From assembly GCA_963849005.1 (NCBI GenBank), contig CAWKGC010000023.1:744001-808000 (forward strand): DNA of 64,000 nt, in the 5' to 3' direction. The stretch comes from CAWKGC01 sp963849005 (lineage in GTDB: Bacteria; Pseudomonadota; Gammaproteobacteria; Burkholderiales; Usitatibacteraceae). This document shows positions 26,617 through 35,923 of the stretch, piece after piece; position 1 is the first letter of the stretch; each line of letters starts with the position of its first letter. The position numbers were made by a program, and so were the translations under genes. Below the pieces are notes generated by a model. It searched no databases. It was not told the origin of the DNA and saw only the letters and a list, made by a program, of their open reading frames with translations.

Positions 26617-27946
26617 TCGCCGCGCCGAATGCGAGCGCGGTCGCTTCCTCGCCGTGCACGACGAAAGTCCGCGACGGCGCCTTCCGGAAACCGCGCAGCC
26701 AGCCGAGCAGCGCCGCCTGGTCGGCATGCGCAGAGAGCCCGCCGAGCGTATAGACCCGCGCCTTCACCGGCACCGGCTCGCCGAACAGCGTGACATTGCG
26801 CGCGCCATCGACGATGCGCCGGCCCAGCGTGCCCGCGGCCTGGAATCCGGTGAAAAGGATCCCGCACTCCTTGCGGCCGAGGTTGTACTTCAGGTGGTGC
26901 TTGATGCGCCCGGCATCGCACATGCCGCTGGCCGCGATGATGATGGCGCCCGAGCGCACCATGTTGATCGCCATCGAGTCCTCGACGGACTCGGTGAAGT
27001 GCAGCGAGAACGGCAGCTTGCGGTGGCGCATCGCCTCGATGAAAGGCCGCGTGCGCGGGTCCAGCGACTCGACGTGCGCGAGCGTGACATCGGTGGCCGC
27101 CTTGGCGAGCGGGGAGTCGACGAAGACGTGCAGGTCGCCGATGCGGCGCGCCTTCGCGAGGTCGTAGAGCATCGCCAGCAGGTCCTGCGTGCGTCCAAGC
27201 GCGAAGGCCGGCACGATAAGGTTGCCGTGCTTGCGGTGCAAGGTCTCGTCGATGGCGGCAACGAGTTCCTCCGCCGTCGCGTCCGCGTCCTTGTGCAGCC
27301 GGTTGCCGTAGGTCGATTCCACGAGCAGCACGTCGGCCGACTCGATCACCGCCGCCTCGCGCATCAGCGGCCGCATCGGCTGGCCGAGGTCGCCGGAGAA
27401 CACCAGCTTGCGTTCGCCGCGGCCCTTGCCCGCGCGCACCTCGATGATGGCCGCGCCGAGGATGTGGCCGGCGTGGCGGAAGCGCACGTGCACATCGGCG
27501 TGCGGGCTGAACTCGATGTCGAAGGGCAGGCCGCTCACCTGGCGCATCAGGTCCTCGACATCGGCGACGCCATAGAGCGGCTCGAAAGCGGGCCGTCCCC
27601 GCTGCGGGTGCCTGGCCGACCACGCCGCTTCCTTCTCCTGGATGTGCGCGCTGTCCATCAGCATCACCGGCATCAGGTCCGCCGTCGCCTTGGTCGCGTA
27701 CACCGGTGCGCGGCATCCTTTCGCCACCAGCCTCGGCAGCAAACCGCAGTGGTCGAGGTGGGAGTGCGTGACGAGCACGAAATCGATCGGCGCCGGATCG
27801 AAGGCAAGCGCGTCGAGGTTCTTGCGCGGCGCGTCTCGCCCGCCCTGGAACAGGCCGCAATCGACCAGGAAGCGGCAGCCGTCCGTTTCCACCACGTAGC
27901 ACGACCCCGTGACTTCGCGCGCGGCGCCGAGGAAACTGATTTTCAC
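26549..27946 (-). CDS. MBL-fold beta-CASP RNA-processing-type hydrolase
   Basis: This encodes 465 residues from GTG 27946. The metallo-beta-lactamase motif VTHSHLDHCG near residue 60, the Asp of VFSGDLGQP, the beta-CASP insert and the RMMBL C-terminal part (GLSAHADQAALLGWL, VVHGE) are in order, as in YbcI/CPSF-73-like and KHLP-type bacterial proteins. It likely hydrolyses RNA with two zinc ions; the exact substrate is unknown. The start overlaps the gltX stop by 4 bp (GTGA), so the two are translationally coupled. Confidence 0.92.
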   Translation of the reverse strand: MKISFLGAAREVTGSCYVVETDGCRFLVDCGLFQGGRDAPRKNLDALAFDPAPIDFVLVTHSHLDHCGLLPRLVAKGCRAPVYATKATADLMPVMLMDSAHIQEKEAAWSARHPQRGRPAFEPLYGVADVEDLMRQVSGLPFDIEFSPHADVHVRFRHAGHILGAAIIEVRAGKGRGERKLVFSGDLGQPMRPLMREAAVIESADVLLVESTYGNRLHKDADATAEELVAAIDETLHRKHGNLIVPAFALGRTQDLLAMLYDLAKARRIGDLHVFVDSPLAKAATDVTLAHVESLDPRTRPFIEAMRHRKLPFSLHFTESVEDSMAINMVRSGAIIIAASGMCDAGRIKHHLKYNLGRKECGILFTGFQAAGTLGRRIVDGARNVTLFGEPVPVKARVYTLGGLSAHADQAALLGWLRGFRKAPSRTFVVHGEEATALAFGAAITEQLGWNVTVPGPGETIEIAG

Positions 27947-29334
27947 GCTGCGGGTGCGCGGATCGCGCGTTCCAGCCGCGCCAGCGCAACGTCCTTCTTC
28001 AGCGCTGCGGCGATGGCATCGATCGCCGGCGTGTGCTCGAGTCCCGTGAGCGCCAGCCTGAGCGGCATCATCACCAGCGGCGGCTTCACTTTCTCCTCGG
28101 CGATCAGGCCCTTTGCCGCCGCGCCGATCGCTTCGGGTTTCCAGTCGCAGGCCGCGAGCCTGGGGAGCAACTTCGCCAGCATCGCCCTGCCCGGCTCGCC
28201 TAGGTGCTTCTCCGCCGCCGCCGGGTCCGGATGCGAAGGCGTGGCCATTGCCGCGAGGAAATGCTCAACGTCCGTAGTGAGCTGGAACTTGGAACGCCCC
28301 GCCGCCGTCATCGCCACCGGGTCCAGCACGTCGGCGATCGCGCGCACGAGACCGGGCTTGTCCTTCGCGAGCGCGTCCACCAGCGCGTTGTCGGAGTAGG
28401 CCTTCAGGTATTCGCCGTTCAGCCACTTCAGCTTCTCGAAGTCGAAGCGCGCCGCCGACTTGCTGATGTGCGCGAGGTCGAACCACTGCACCAGCTGCTC
28501 GCGCGAGAACATCTCCGCGTCGCCATGCGACCAGCCCAGCCGCGCGAGGTAGTTCACGACCGCCTCGGGCAAATAGCCGTCGAGCTTGTACTGCATCACG
28601 CTCACCGCGCCGTGGCGCTTGGAGAGCTTCTGCCCGTCGGGGCCGAGGATCATCGGCACGTGGGCGAACACCGGCAGCGCCGAGCCCAACGCGCGGTAGA
28701 GGTTGATCTGGCGCGGCGTGTTGTTGACGTGGTCGTCGCCGCGGATGACGTGCGTGATCGCCATGTCGATGTCGTCGATGACCACGCCGAAGTTGTAGGT
28801 CGGCACGCCGTCGCCGCGCAGGAGCACGAGGTCGTCGAGCTCGGTGTTGGAGACCGAGATCGGCCCCTTCACCGCGTCGTCCCACGTCACGTCGCCTTCG
28901 AGCGGGTTCTTGAAGCGGATCACCGGCTCGCGGCCCGCGGGCGGCGTTTCCTTCGAATCGCGCCAGCGGCGGTCGTAGCGCGGCTTTTCGCCTCGCGCGG
29001 TCTGCGCTTCACGCATCGCGTCGAGCTCTTCCTTGCTGCAATAGCAGGGGTAGGCAAGCCCCGCCTTCAGCAATTGGTCGGCGGCCTCGCGATAACGCGC
29101 GAGGCGCTGCATCTGGTAGTACGGGCCCTCGTCCCACGCGAGGTCGAGCCACGTCATCGACTCGACGATCGCCTTCTCGTTTTCCAGCGTGGAGCGTTCC
29201 TGGTCGGTGTCCTCGATCCTCAGGATGAACTTGCCGCCGTGGCGGCGCGCGTACGCCCAGCAGAAGAGTGCCGTGCGGGCGCCTCCGATGTGGAGCATTC
29301 CGGTGGGGCTCGGTGCGAAACGGGTGCGGACCAT
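27943..29334 (-). CDS. gltX: Glutamyl-tRNA synthetase
   Basis: This encodes 463 residues from ATG 29334. The class I signature is FAPSPTGMLHIGGARTAL at residues 6-23 and the KMSKS-type loop is QKLSKRHG near residue 240. The zinc-binding region contains CYC near residue 98 (YPCYCSKEELDAMREAQ) and the anticodon-binding C-terminal helical domain is complete. It charges tRNA-Glu in the cytosol. It is the first gene of a two-gene unit with the beta-CASP hydrolase and is divergent from tRNA-Val. Confidence 0.98.
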   Translation of the reverse strand: MVRTRFAPSPTGMLHIGGARTALFCWAYARRHGGKFILRIEDTDQERSTLENEKAIVESMTWLDLAWDEGPYYQMQRLARYREAADQLLKAGLAYPCYCSKEELDAMREAQTARGEKPRYDRRWRDSKETPPAGREPVIRFKNPLEGDVTWDDAVKGPISVSNTELDDLVLLRGDGVPTYNFGVVIDDIDMAITHVIRGDDHVNNTPRQINLYRALGSALPVFAHVPMILGPDGQKLSKRHGAVSVMQYKLDGYLPEAVVNYLARLGWSHGDAEMFSREQLVQWFDLAHISKSAARFDFEKLKWLNGEYLKAYSDNALVDALAKDKPGLVRAIADVLDPVAMTAAGRSKFQLTTDVEHFLAAMATPSHPDPAAAEKHLGEPGRAMLAKLLPRLAACDWKPEAIGAAAKGLIAEEKVKPPLVMMPLRLALTGLEHTPAIDAIAAALKKDVALARLERAIRAPAA

Positions 29335-29425
29335 GGTGTTCCCGAAGGCGAAACCCCCATTTTACGGGCTTGCGCCGGGCAGCACGGGCATGGAGCGGGG
29401 AATTTCGGTAAAATGCGCGTCGGTT

Positions 29426-29500
29426 GGGCGGTTAGCTCAGTGGTAGAGCACTGCCTTCACACGGCAGGGGTCGTTGGTTCGAAACCAATACCGCCCACCA
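29426..29500 (+). tRNA. tRNA-Val (anticodon CAC)
   Basis: A 75-nt cloverleaf with encoded CCA. The acceptor is GGGCGGT/ACCGCCC, the anticodon stem CTGCC/GGCAG and the loop TTCACAC, giving anticodon CAC. A TAAAAT at 29409-29414 is a plausible -10. Confidence 0.97.
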
Positions 29501-29510
29501 ACCAATTCGA

Positions 29511-29546
29511 TGGGCTGCGCCTTGTTGGCGCAGCCCATTTTCTTTT
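29511..29546 (+). terminator. Terminator of tRNA-Val
   Basis: An 11-bp perfect stem TGGGCTGCGCC/GGCGCAGCCCA with loop TTGTT is followed by TTTTCTTTT, 10 bp after the CCA end. Confidence 0.95.
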
Positions 29547-29951
29547 GTACGGAAATCCTACGGAAAAGTGCCTCGAGAACACGTCTAGTCCGGTTAATTT
29601 TGCGCATGCGCAATCTCGGTATGCAGTTCTCCAAATGACCGACTTCCCGGTCTGGGGTCGCATCGCGCCCTTTGGCCCCGGCGAGTTCCTGGCAGACGTG
29701 GCGGGATCCCGACAAGTAGCGTCCAGCCGCTTACGGGCGCCCCTGCGAACCCCCTATGGCCGTCTTCTTGACGACCCATCGCACCCCCGGTTTGCAAGTC
29801 TTGATTTGCTGGGTCTGGCGAATCTGGCGTCTTCCGGCTCTTGTTTCCGTTTACGCAATTGCAAGGACGCGATTGCGAGAGCCCGAACCAACTGACCCTC
29901 GCTCGCCACACGAGCCATTGGCAGTTCACACCTCACATCGGGAGAATTGAA
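29547..29951. other. Intergenic region upstream of second collagen-like gene
   Basis: About 405 bp of lower GC than neighbouring genes with no supported gene. It contains a perfect 14-bp palindrome TTGCGCATGCGCAA at 29600-29613 and should contain the promoter of the collagen-like gene. No copy of the tRNA-Val 3' end and no integrase fragment was seen, so I do not call an attachment site. Confidence 0.5.
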
Positions 29952-31172
29952 ATGTCGCCAACATTCCTGACCGCGGTACACAAGTCGATCGTCGGAGAAC
30001 TGACCATCGAGGTGGAGCAAGCGAATACGAAACGCCGATTGAACCGCACGGTGATGTCGCTTGCAGTATTTAGCATGCTCGGCATGTCGAGTGGCTTGGG
30101 GTGGGCGACCACCGCTCTTGTGATACAAGGCGTGGACGTTGGCGCCAATACCATCACGATATTCGGGCAAGGGTTCACTCCGAAGGACAAGGACAGTGTC
30201 CGCGTCTTCCTCGGCGAGATTCCGGGAAACGATATCTCGAGCCTGTGCCAGCTGCCGAAGCCGACAGAAACTGCGATCGTTTGCAGCTTCACAACCCTGC
30301 CGGGTGCCGGTGACTATCGGCTGGCCGTGTCCAGGAAAGATAACGAGGACCCATACAAGAGAAGTTCGGATAACTCGGATCAGTACGATCTGACCATTGG
30401 CGCCATCGGACCCCAAGGTCCCAAGGGCGACCAAGGTATTCAAGGCCCACAGGGTGCGCCGGGTGCAACCGGTCAAGCAGGCGCAGCGGGTACAAAGGGC
30501 GACACCGGTGCGACTGGTCCGGCTGGACCCGCAGGTCCAACGGGCCTGACTGGACCTGCAGGGGCGACTGGCGCGCAAGGACCCATCGGCCCCATTGGTT
30601 TGACAGGTGCGGCTGGCGCCACCGGGGCCACGGGTGTAACAGGAGCCACAGGCGCGACGGGAACCACCGGTCCGCAAGGGCCTCAAGGACCACAAGGACC
30701 AGCCGCCCAGTTGTACGTCGCCACTTTGCTCCCAGGGTTTGGCTCGATCGCTTCGGTCGGCGAGGCGAATGCTCGTACCATCGTCAACAAGTCCATCACA
30801 AGCCCCGGCTCGTTCCTCGCGCGCGTCGATGCTCAACTCGATACGTTTGGTGCGCTTTGGTTCGACTACCACTGCAAGCTGCAGGCGCTGGCGTTCCCCG
30901 CGTTTCTCGGGGCGCCGTACAGCGACCTGCCCGGCACGCGCCGCGACGTGAGCTGGCGCACGGGCAAGGACGCCTCCGGCAACGCCACGTCCGCGACCGG
31001 CGTCTCGATCTCCGTGCCGGCGCCGGTTACGGCCGGGTCCCTTGGCGTCGACGTGAAGATGGTGTGTTGGGGGACGGTGGACGTGGCAAATGGCCCCCCG
31101 CCCCTTTATGACTACGGCATCGGCGTGAGTTCTGCGGTGCTCACGCTGCTCGCCGTCGGCGGCATCAATTGA
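29952..31172 (+). CDS. Second secreted collagen-like protein with IPT/TIG-like domain
   Basis: This encodes 406 residues from ATG 29952 behind GGGAGAA. A long charged n-region (to LNRTVMS) precedes the hydrophobic signal core and a likely cut near GWA-TTA, about residue 55. The region ALVIQGVDVGANTITIFGQGF to about residue 145 resembles an IPT/TIG domain. Residues of about 151-253 hold some 34 Gly-X-Y triplets. A 150-residue C-terminal globular part follows (AAQLYVATLLPGFGSIASVG onward). The plan matches the protein at 23214-24668, but the C-terminal domains differ and the DNA is less GC-rich, so this is not a recent duplicate. It ends at its own terminator. Confidence 0.85.
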   Translation: MSPTFLTAVHKSIVGELTIEVEQANTKRRLNRTVMSLAVFSMLGMSSGLGWATTALVIQGVDVGANTITIFGQGFTPKDKDSVRVFLGEIPGNDISSLCQLPKPTETAIVCSFTTLPGAGDYRLAVSRKDNEDPYKRSSDNSDQYDLTIGAIGPQGPKGDQGIQGPQGAPGATGQAGAAGTKGDTGATGPAGPAGPTGLTGPAGATGAQGPIGPIGLTGAAGATGATGVTGATGATGTTGPQGPQGPQGPAAQLYVATLLPGFGSIASVGEANARTIVNKSITSPGSFLARVDAQLDTFGALWFDYHCKLQALAFPAFLGAPYSDLPGTRRDVSWRTGKDASGNATSATGVSISVPAPVTAGSLGVDVKMVCWGTVDVANGPPPLYDYGIGVSSAVLTLLAVGGIN

Positions 31173-31224
31173 CGTCCGGTCTCTGACCAGCCGGACTGCA
31201 ACTCAAGTAACGGCTATTTGCCTG

Positions 31225-31262
31225 GAGAAACGCCCGCCCTCGAGGTGGGCGTTTCTCTTTCA
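31225..31262 (+). terminator. Terminator after second collagen-like gene
   Basis: An 11-bp stem GAGAAACGCCC/GGGCGTTTCTC with an 11-base loop is followed by TTTC. It lies 52 bp past the stop. Confidence 0.85.
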
Positions 31263-31420
31263 ATTGCACCTCGCCTGCTAGCCCAAGGGGAAACTTCAAT
31301 CGGCAGGTGGGGGTGGCAAAAGAGGACTCCGACGAGGAGTCGCGCAGGTGGCTGGTTGATGACGCTTGAAAGCCTGCCGCGTTATTATTTACTTTCGATT
31401 GATAACGACTGCGAGACAGC

Positions 31421-31669
31421 ATGACAGCTCGCGACACCGAGCAAGGGGGGCTTACGCAGATCGCGAAAGCAATTTCCGAGTACCTCAGTCGCAATCCGAA
31501 AGCGGCGGACACCATCGAGGGCATCAGCCAATGGTGGTTGCCGAAGGATGAGAAACGTTCGACCAACGATATTCTGTGCGCGCTTGAGAAGCTCATTGCG
31601 CAAGGACGAGTCGAAAAGCACATTTCTCCTTGCGGGCGATGCCTGTTTCGGAGACGGCATGATGCCTGA
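31421..31669 (+). CDS. Small winged-helix-like protein of unknown function
   Basis: This encodes 82 residues from ATG 31421 with GAGAC upstream. It is charged and predicted to be helical, with LTQIAKAISEYLSRNPKAAD, the striking EGISQWWLPKDEKRS and a C-terminal strand pair (GRVEKHISPCGRCLFRR). The helix-helix-helix-wing order resembles small winged-helix proteins, but I have no firm family name. It is 250 bp downstream of the collagen-like gene, separated by a terminator. Whether it is expressed is unproven; composition and start site favour a real gene. Confidence 0.55.
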   Translation: MTARDTEQGGLTQIAKAISEYLSRNPKAADTIEGISQWWLPKDEKRSTNDILCALEKLIAQGRVEKHISPCGRCLFRRRHDA

Positions 31670-31782
31670 CAACGCGTTCGTGGCGGGCCGTGGAACTAGT
31701 CTGTCAGACTGACCTGCCCTGAGATCCACAATCCATTCATGATTTCGGAGCGGCTTGCGATGAGCCGCCTGGATTTCCCGGA

Positions 31783-32580
31783 TCATTCTTGAATGCCGGT
31801 TTTCGCGATCTCGTTACCGAAGTGAGTCACCATCGCAGCGAAAGTCACCTGAGCGACGCCAATACCGTCAAAGCTGACTTCGATCGCCACCCCCGGCTGC
31901 ACCGGCACCATGCCGCACCAAGTGCCGGTAGTCACGACATCACCGGCGCGCAACCCGTCGCGTGCCGAAGCGTGCGCAAGGAACCAGGGCAGCAGGCAGC
32001 GCGGATCGCCCAATGAATGCCCCGAGCGGCGATCGAACACGACAGCGCCATCGCAGGTGACCACGCAGCGCTGCGATGAAAGATCGAAATCGGCCCAGTC
32101 ATCGCGGCCCGAGCCGAGCACGAGGGCTGCATTCACCTGGAAGTCGGCGAGCTTCAACCACGCCCCCGCGCGCGCCGGATCGGCAATGCGCGAATCGCAT
32201 ACCTCGATCGCCACCAGCATCCTGTCGAACACGCTCGCGGGATCGGCGTTGGCATCCATTACGTCGCGGCCGACGCGGAACGCGACCTCGGCCTCGATGG
32301 ACAGCCCTGACAGCGCCGGGAGTTCGTAGCGTGCCGGGCTTTGGAGCACCAGCGGCGCGCGAATCGGGGACGCCGTCGGCTCGACCGACATGCCGGGCGC
32401 GCCGACTTTCCAGGCCGTCGCGCGTTGCCCGCCGTAGAGCAGCGCCGATACCCGCTCCTGCACCGCATAGGCCTCGATCGCATCCAGCGGAACATTTGCG
32501 CTGTCGATGACGGCAGGTTTCGATTCGCGTCGCGCGGAAACGAGCTGCCGCGCAAGAGCCTCGATGCGATCCGGGTTCAC
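31783..32580 (-). CDS. FAH-superfamily hydratase/decarboxylase (2-keto-4-pentenoate hydratase-like)
   Basis: This encodes 265 residues from GTG 32580, whose GTGA overlaps the amidase stop by 4 bp. The motifs RATAWKVGAPGMSVEPTASPI, SIEAEVAFRVGRDV and AIEVCDSRI place it in the MhpD/4-oxalocrotonate decarboxylase branch of the fumarylacetoacetate hydrolase superfamily, which uses a divalent metal held by acidic residues such as those in EAEVAF. It likely adds water to, or decarboxylates, a 2-keto acid. It is last gene of the hydantoinase-TRAP-amidase operon. The actual substrate is unknown. Confidence 0.87.
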   Translation of the reverse strand: MNPDRIEALARQLVSARRESKPAVIDSANVPLDAIEAYAVQERVSALLYGGQRATAWKVGAPGMSVEPTASPIRAPLVLQSPARYELPALSGLSIEAEVAFRVGRDVMDANADPASVFDRMLVAIEVCDSRIADPARAGAWLKLADFQVNAALVLGSGRDDWADFDLSSQRCVVTCDGAVVFDRRSGHSLGDPRCLLPWFLAHASARDGLRAGDVVTTGTWCGMVPVQPGVAIEVSFDGIGVAQVTFAAMVTHFGNEIAKTGIQE

Positions 32581-33980
32581 GCGATTCCCGTTGCCAGCGC
32601 GGGCCAGCGGTCGCGCCAGGGCTGCGCCTCCTCGAAACGGCCGCCGATTTCGAGCAGCAGGTCGTCGGCGCCGAAACGCCCGACGAGCTGGAACCCGATC
32701 GGCAGCCCGTTCGGCGCCGGCGCAGAAGGCAGCGCGAGCGCGGGATGCCCGCACGCGTTGACCCAGGCCGTATACACCGCGTGGCCGCGCGGCCCGACCG
32801 CCTGGCCGTCGATGGTCGGAGGAAACGGCTCTTCGGCGGGCCATGGCAGCGCGGCGGCCGACGGGGTCATGATCAGGTCGATATCGCCGAATGCCGCAGT
32901 GACGGTGCGACGAAACGCGTCGAGCGCCTCGATGGCAGCGAGGTACCGCGTTGCCGGAACCTCCATCCCGCTCTCTGCCAACTCGCGCAGGCGCGGCCCG
33001 ACTTCGCCCGAGCGCCCCTGATGCAGGCCGACGACGAACGCCGCGCCGACCTGCCCGAGGATCGGCCACATCCCGGTGACGGGCGACACATCGAAAGGCA
33101 GCGGGCCTTCATCCACTTCGACTCCAAGCGCCGCGATCGCGCGCGCCGCCGCATCCGTGCTCGCAAGAATCGACGGGTCGACCGGCGCGTCGCCGAAGCG
33201 CCGCACATAGCGCATCCGCAGCGGGCTCCCGGCCGGGCGCGGATCCGCCGCTTGCAGAGAACGCCGGTCGCGCGGGTCGATTTTGCCAATCACGCGCATC
33301 GCCAGCGCAAGATCGCCGACCGTGCGCGCAATCGGGCCGATCGTCTCGAGGTCGAGGAGGATCTGCGGCAGGCTGGGCCCGCGCGCCACGCGGCCGATCG
33401 AAGTCTTGAGCCCCGCGAGCCCCGTGTGGCTCACCGGCCGCCTGATCGAGCCGCCGCCGTCGGTGCCGAAGGCGAGCGGGCCGAGTCCCGCGGCGACGGC
33501 CGCGACCGCACCGCCCGAGGAACCGCCGGGCGTCAAGCGCGTGTCCCAGGGGTTGCGCGTCGTCCCGAACAGCAGGTTGCTGGTGTAGCCCTCGAGCGTG
33601 AACTCCGGCACGTTGGTCTTGCCCACGATGACGGCGCCCGCGGCGCGCAAGCGGGCGACGGGAAGTTCGTCCTCGCCTGGCGTGAAATCCCGGTACAGCC
33701 GGCTGCCCCAGGTGCAGGGCAGGCCCGCGACGAGAATGCTGTCCTTGATCGTGACCGGCACGCCATCAAGCGGGCCTCGCGCTTCCCTGCGCGCGATGCG
33801 TTGCGCGCTGGCCACCGCCATGTCGCGCGCCTGCGCATTGCGTGCGATGACTGCGTTGAGCGCCGGATTCAGCGCGTCGATGCGCGCGGAGATCGCGTCG
33901 AATACCGCGACCGGGTCGGTATCGCCGCGCGCATACGCGGCCGCGAGTTCCGCCGCCGACAGTCGCCAGGCTTCCTTCAT
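32577..33980 (-). CDS. Amidase signature family enzyme
   Basis: This encodes 467 residues from ATG 33980, which is 14 bp after the TRAP permease stop. The Ser-cisSer-Lys triad is visible as K79 in VPVTIKDSI, S154 in LTPGGSSGGAVAA and S178 in GTDGGGSIRRP. It hydrolyses an amide or carbamoyl bond in the cytosol. Sitting between a TRAP transporter and an FAH-family enzyme and downstream of a hydantoinase, it is a good candidate for the second step (half-amide or carbamoyl cleavage) after ring opening. Its chain is complete compared with the usual 460-490 residues. Confidence 0.93.
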   Translation of the reverse strand: MKEAWRLSAAELAAAYARGDTDPVAVFDAISARIDALNPALNAVIARNAQARDMAVASAQRIARREARGPLDGVPVTIKDSILVAGLPCTWGSRLYRDFTPGEDELPVARLRAAGAVIVGKTNVPEFTLEGYTSNLLFGTTRNPWDTRLTPGGSSGGAVAAVAAGLGPLAFGTDGGGSIRRPVSHTGLAGLKTSIGRVARGPSLPQILLDLETIGPIARTVGDLALAMRVIGKIDPRDRRSLQAADPRPAGSPLRMRYVRRFGDAPVDPSILASTDAAARAIAALGVEVDEGPLPFDVSPVTGMWPILGQVGAAFVVGLHQGRSGEVGPRLRELAESGMEVPATRYLAAIEALDAFRRTVTAAFGDIDLIMTPSAAALPWPAEEPFPPTIDGQAVGPRGHAVYTAWVNACGHPALALPSAPAPNGLPIGFQLVGRFGADDLLLEIGGRFEEAQPWRDRWPALATGIA

Positions 33981-33994
33981 CGCGCCCGGCCCGG

Positions 33995-35863
33995 CTACAT
34001 CTTGGCCGGCAGCCACAGCGCGACCTGGGGCACGAACATGAGGAAGATGGTGAACAGGATCATGATCGACGCATAGGGCAGCGCGCCCCAGATCGCGTCC
34101 TCGATGCCGCCCTTGTCGGGGCGGATCCCGTGCACGACGAACAGGTTCATGCCTACGGGCGGCGTGATCAGCCCCAGCTCGCACATCAGCACGATGAAGA
34201 TGCCGAACCAGATCGGGTCGACGCCGAGCGCGGTGACGATCGGATAGGTGAGCGGGATCGTCGCCACCTGCATCGACAGCACATCCATGAACATGCCGAG
34301 GATCAGGTAGAACACGATCAGCGCGAGCAGCATCGTGGTGGCGGAGAGCCCGAGCGAGATCACCCACTTGGTCATCACGTCCGCGACGCCTGTGAGGCTG
34401 ATGGTCAGGTTCAGGATGAACGCGGCAGTGATGATCAGCAGGATCATGCCGCTGATGCGCGCCGTCTGCTGGAAGCAATTCTTCAGGAGGTCGAGCGAGA
34501 GCTTGCCGCTGTGCCAGACGAAGCCCAGCGCGATCACGACGCCGAGGGCCGCCGACTCGGTGGTGGTGGCGATGCCGAAGTAGAGGCTGCCCATGACGAC
34601 GCCGAACACGATCAGCGGCGGCACGAGGTTGACCAGGAGGCGCACGCGCTCGGGAAGCGGCACGAGCGCTTCCTGCCGCGCCGACCCGCCGCCCGTCACG
34701 GCCTTGATGTAGATGAAGGCCATGAAGCACAGCGTCAGCAGCAGGCCCGGGATGATCCCGGCGATGAAGAGCTTGCCGATCGAGTTGTTGGTGAGCGAGC
34801 CGTACACGATCATGTTGACGCTGGGCGGGATCAGGATGCCGAGCGTGCCTCCCGCCGCGAGCGAGCCGAGCGAATCGCGCATCGAATAGCCGCGCTGGTG
34901 CAGCGTGGGCAAGGCCACCGTGCCGATCGTGGCGGCCGTCGCGACCGATGAACCGGACGTCGCCGCGAACAGCGCGCAGCAGCCGATGTTGGTGTGCAGC
35001 AGCCCGCCCGGCAGGCGCGCCAGCCACGCGGACAGCGCGATGTACATGCGGTCGGCGATGCCGCTGCGCAGGAGCAATTCGCCGAGCAGGATGAAGAGCG
35101 GGATCGAGGTCAGCAGGTTTTCGTTGCCCACGCCCCAGATGACCGTCGCCATCGAGTTGAGGAACGGCATGCCGTAGGCCAGCACGCCGCCGCCCACGCC
35201 GACCACCAGCATCGACACCGCGATCGGCATGCCGATGAGCATCAGCCCGATCATGATGAAGAAGGCGATGATGGTGGCGGCGATCATCGCGTTTCCCCCG
35301 GCGCGCCGCTGCGCATGCGCGAGATCGTCGAGTTCGTCCTTCAGCTCCTCTTTCGTGCTCTTCGGGTGGAACTCCTCGTTCAGCTCGTCGATGCGGCCCT
35401 TGAACAGCAGCCAGGTCGCGCGCGCGGCAAACCCCACCGCGAGCAGCATGAACATCAGCAATCCCAGGTACCACAGGGCCTGCGGATAGATCAGCGGCGT
35501 GGCCCACGGCGTCTGCGCCGTGCTGCCGTATTCGACGCTCTCGCGCAGCACGCGCAGGGAGACGACGACGAAGAGGATTCCCGCGGCGGCCAGCCCGACG
35601 ATCGCCAGCCAGTTGAGCACCGCCTTCGCGCGGCGGGAAAACATTTCATGAAACACATCGACGCGAATGTGGTTGCGCCCGCCGAGCGCCAGGCAGAAGG
35701 CGAGCGTGGAGCCGATCGCCAGCGCATACCCGCCGAGCTCGTCGGCGCCCTGGATCGAGTAATTGAAGACCTTCCGCGACAGCGTCTCCACCGTCACGAC
35801 CAGCGACAGGACCAGGAAGATCGCGCCGAAGATGTTGGCCAGAACCGATTCGAGTCGCTTCAT
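33995..35863 (-). CDS. Fused TRAP transporter small and large permease (DctQM)
   Basis: This encodes 622 residues from ATG 35863. Residues 1-170 are the four-helix DctQ part (SRKVFNYSIQGADELGGYAL), a charged linker (KSTKEELKDELDDLAHAQRR) follows, and from about residue 192 comes the twelve-helix DctM part with ATSGSSVATAATIGTVALP and GTLGILIPPSVNMIVYG. The two halves, usually separate genes, are in one uninterrupted frame, as in SiaQM-type fusions. It works with the DctP receptor encoded 60 bp upstream to import an organic acid with sodium. Confidence 0.95.
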   Translation of the reverse strand: MKRLESVLANIFGAIFLVLSLVVTVETLSRKVFNYSIQGADELGGYALAIGSTLAFCLALGGRNHIRVDVFHEMFSRRAKAVLNWLAIVGLAAAGILFVVVSLRVLRESVEYGSTAQTPWATPLIYPQALWYLGLLMFMLLAVGFAARATWLLFKGRIDELNEEFHPKSTKEELKDELDDLAHAQRRAGGNAMIAATIIAFFIMIGLMLIGMPIAVSMLVVGVGGGVLAYGMPFLNSMATVIWGVGNENLLTSIPLFILLGELLLRSGIADRMYIALSAWLARLPGGLLHTNIGCCALFAATSGSSVATAATIGTVALPTLHQRGYSMRDSLGSLAAGGTLGILIPPSVNMIVYGSLTNNSIGKLFIAGIIPGLLLTLCFMAFIYIKAVTGGGSARQEALVPLPERVRLLVNLVPPLIVFGVVMGSLYFGIATTTESAALGVVIALGFVWHSGKLSLDLLKNCFQQTARISGMILLIITAAFILNLTISLTGVADVMTKWVISLGLSATTMLLALIVFYLILGMFMDVLSMQVATIPLTYPIVTALGVDPIWFGIFIVLMCELGLITPPVGMNLFVVHGIRPDKGGIEDAIWGALPYASIMILFTIFLMFVPQVALWLPAKM

Positions 35864-35923
35864 GCGAACCCCCGGGATAGTGGGACGGACGGGCGAGGCG
35901 GCCGTGCCGCCCCGCCGCGCTGC

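Noticed and set aside
29426..29951. Integration site of a genomic island at tRNA-Val
   Set aside because: The region after the tRNA is less GC-rich, but I saw no integrase and no second copy of the tRNA 3' end.
31225..31257. Small regulatory RNA after the collagen-like gene
   Set aside because: The hairpin is explained as a terminator of the collagen-like gene and no separate promoter was found.
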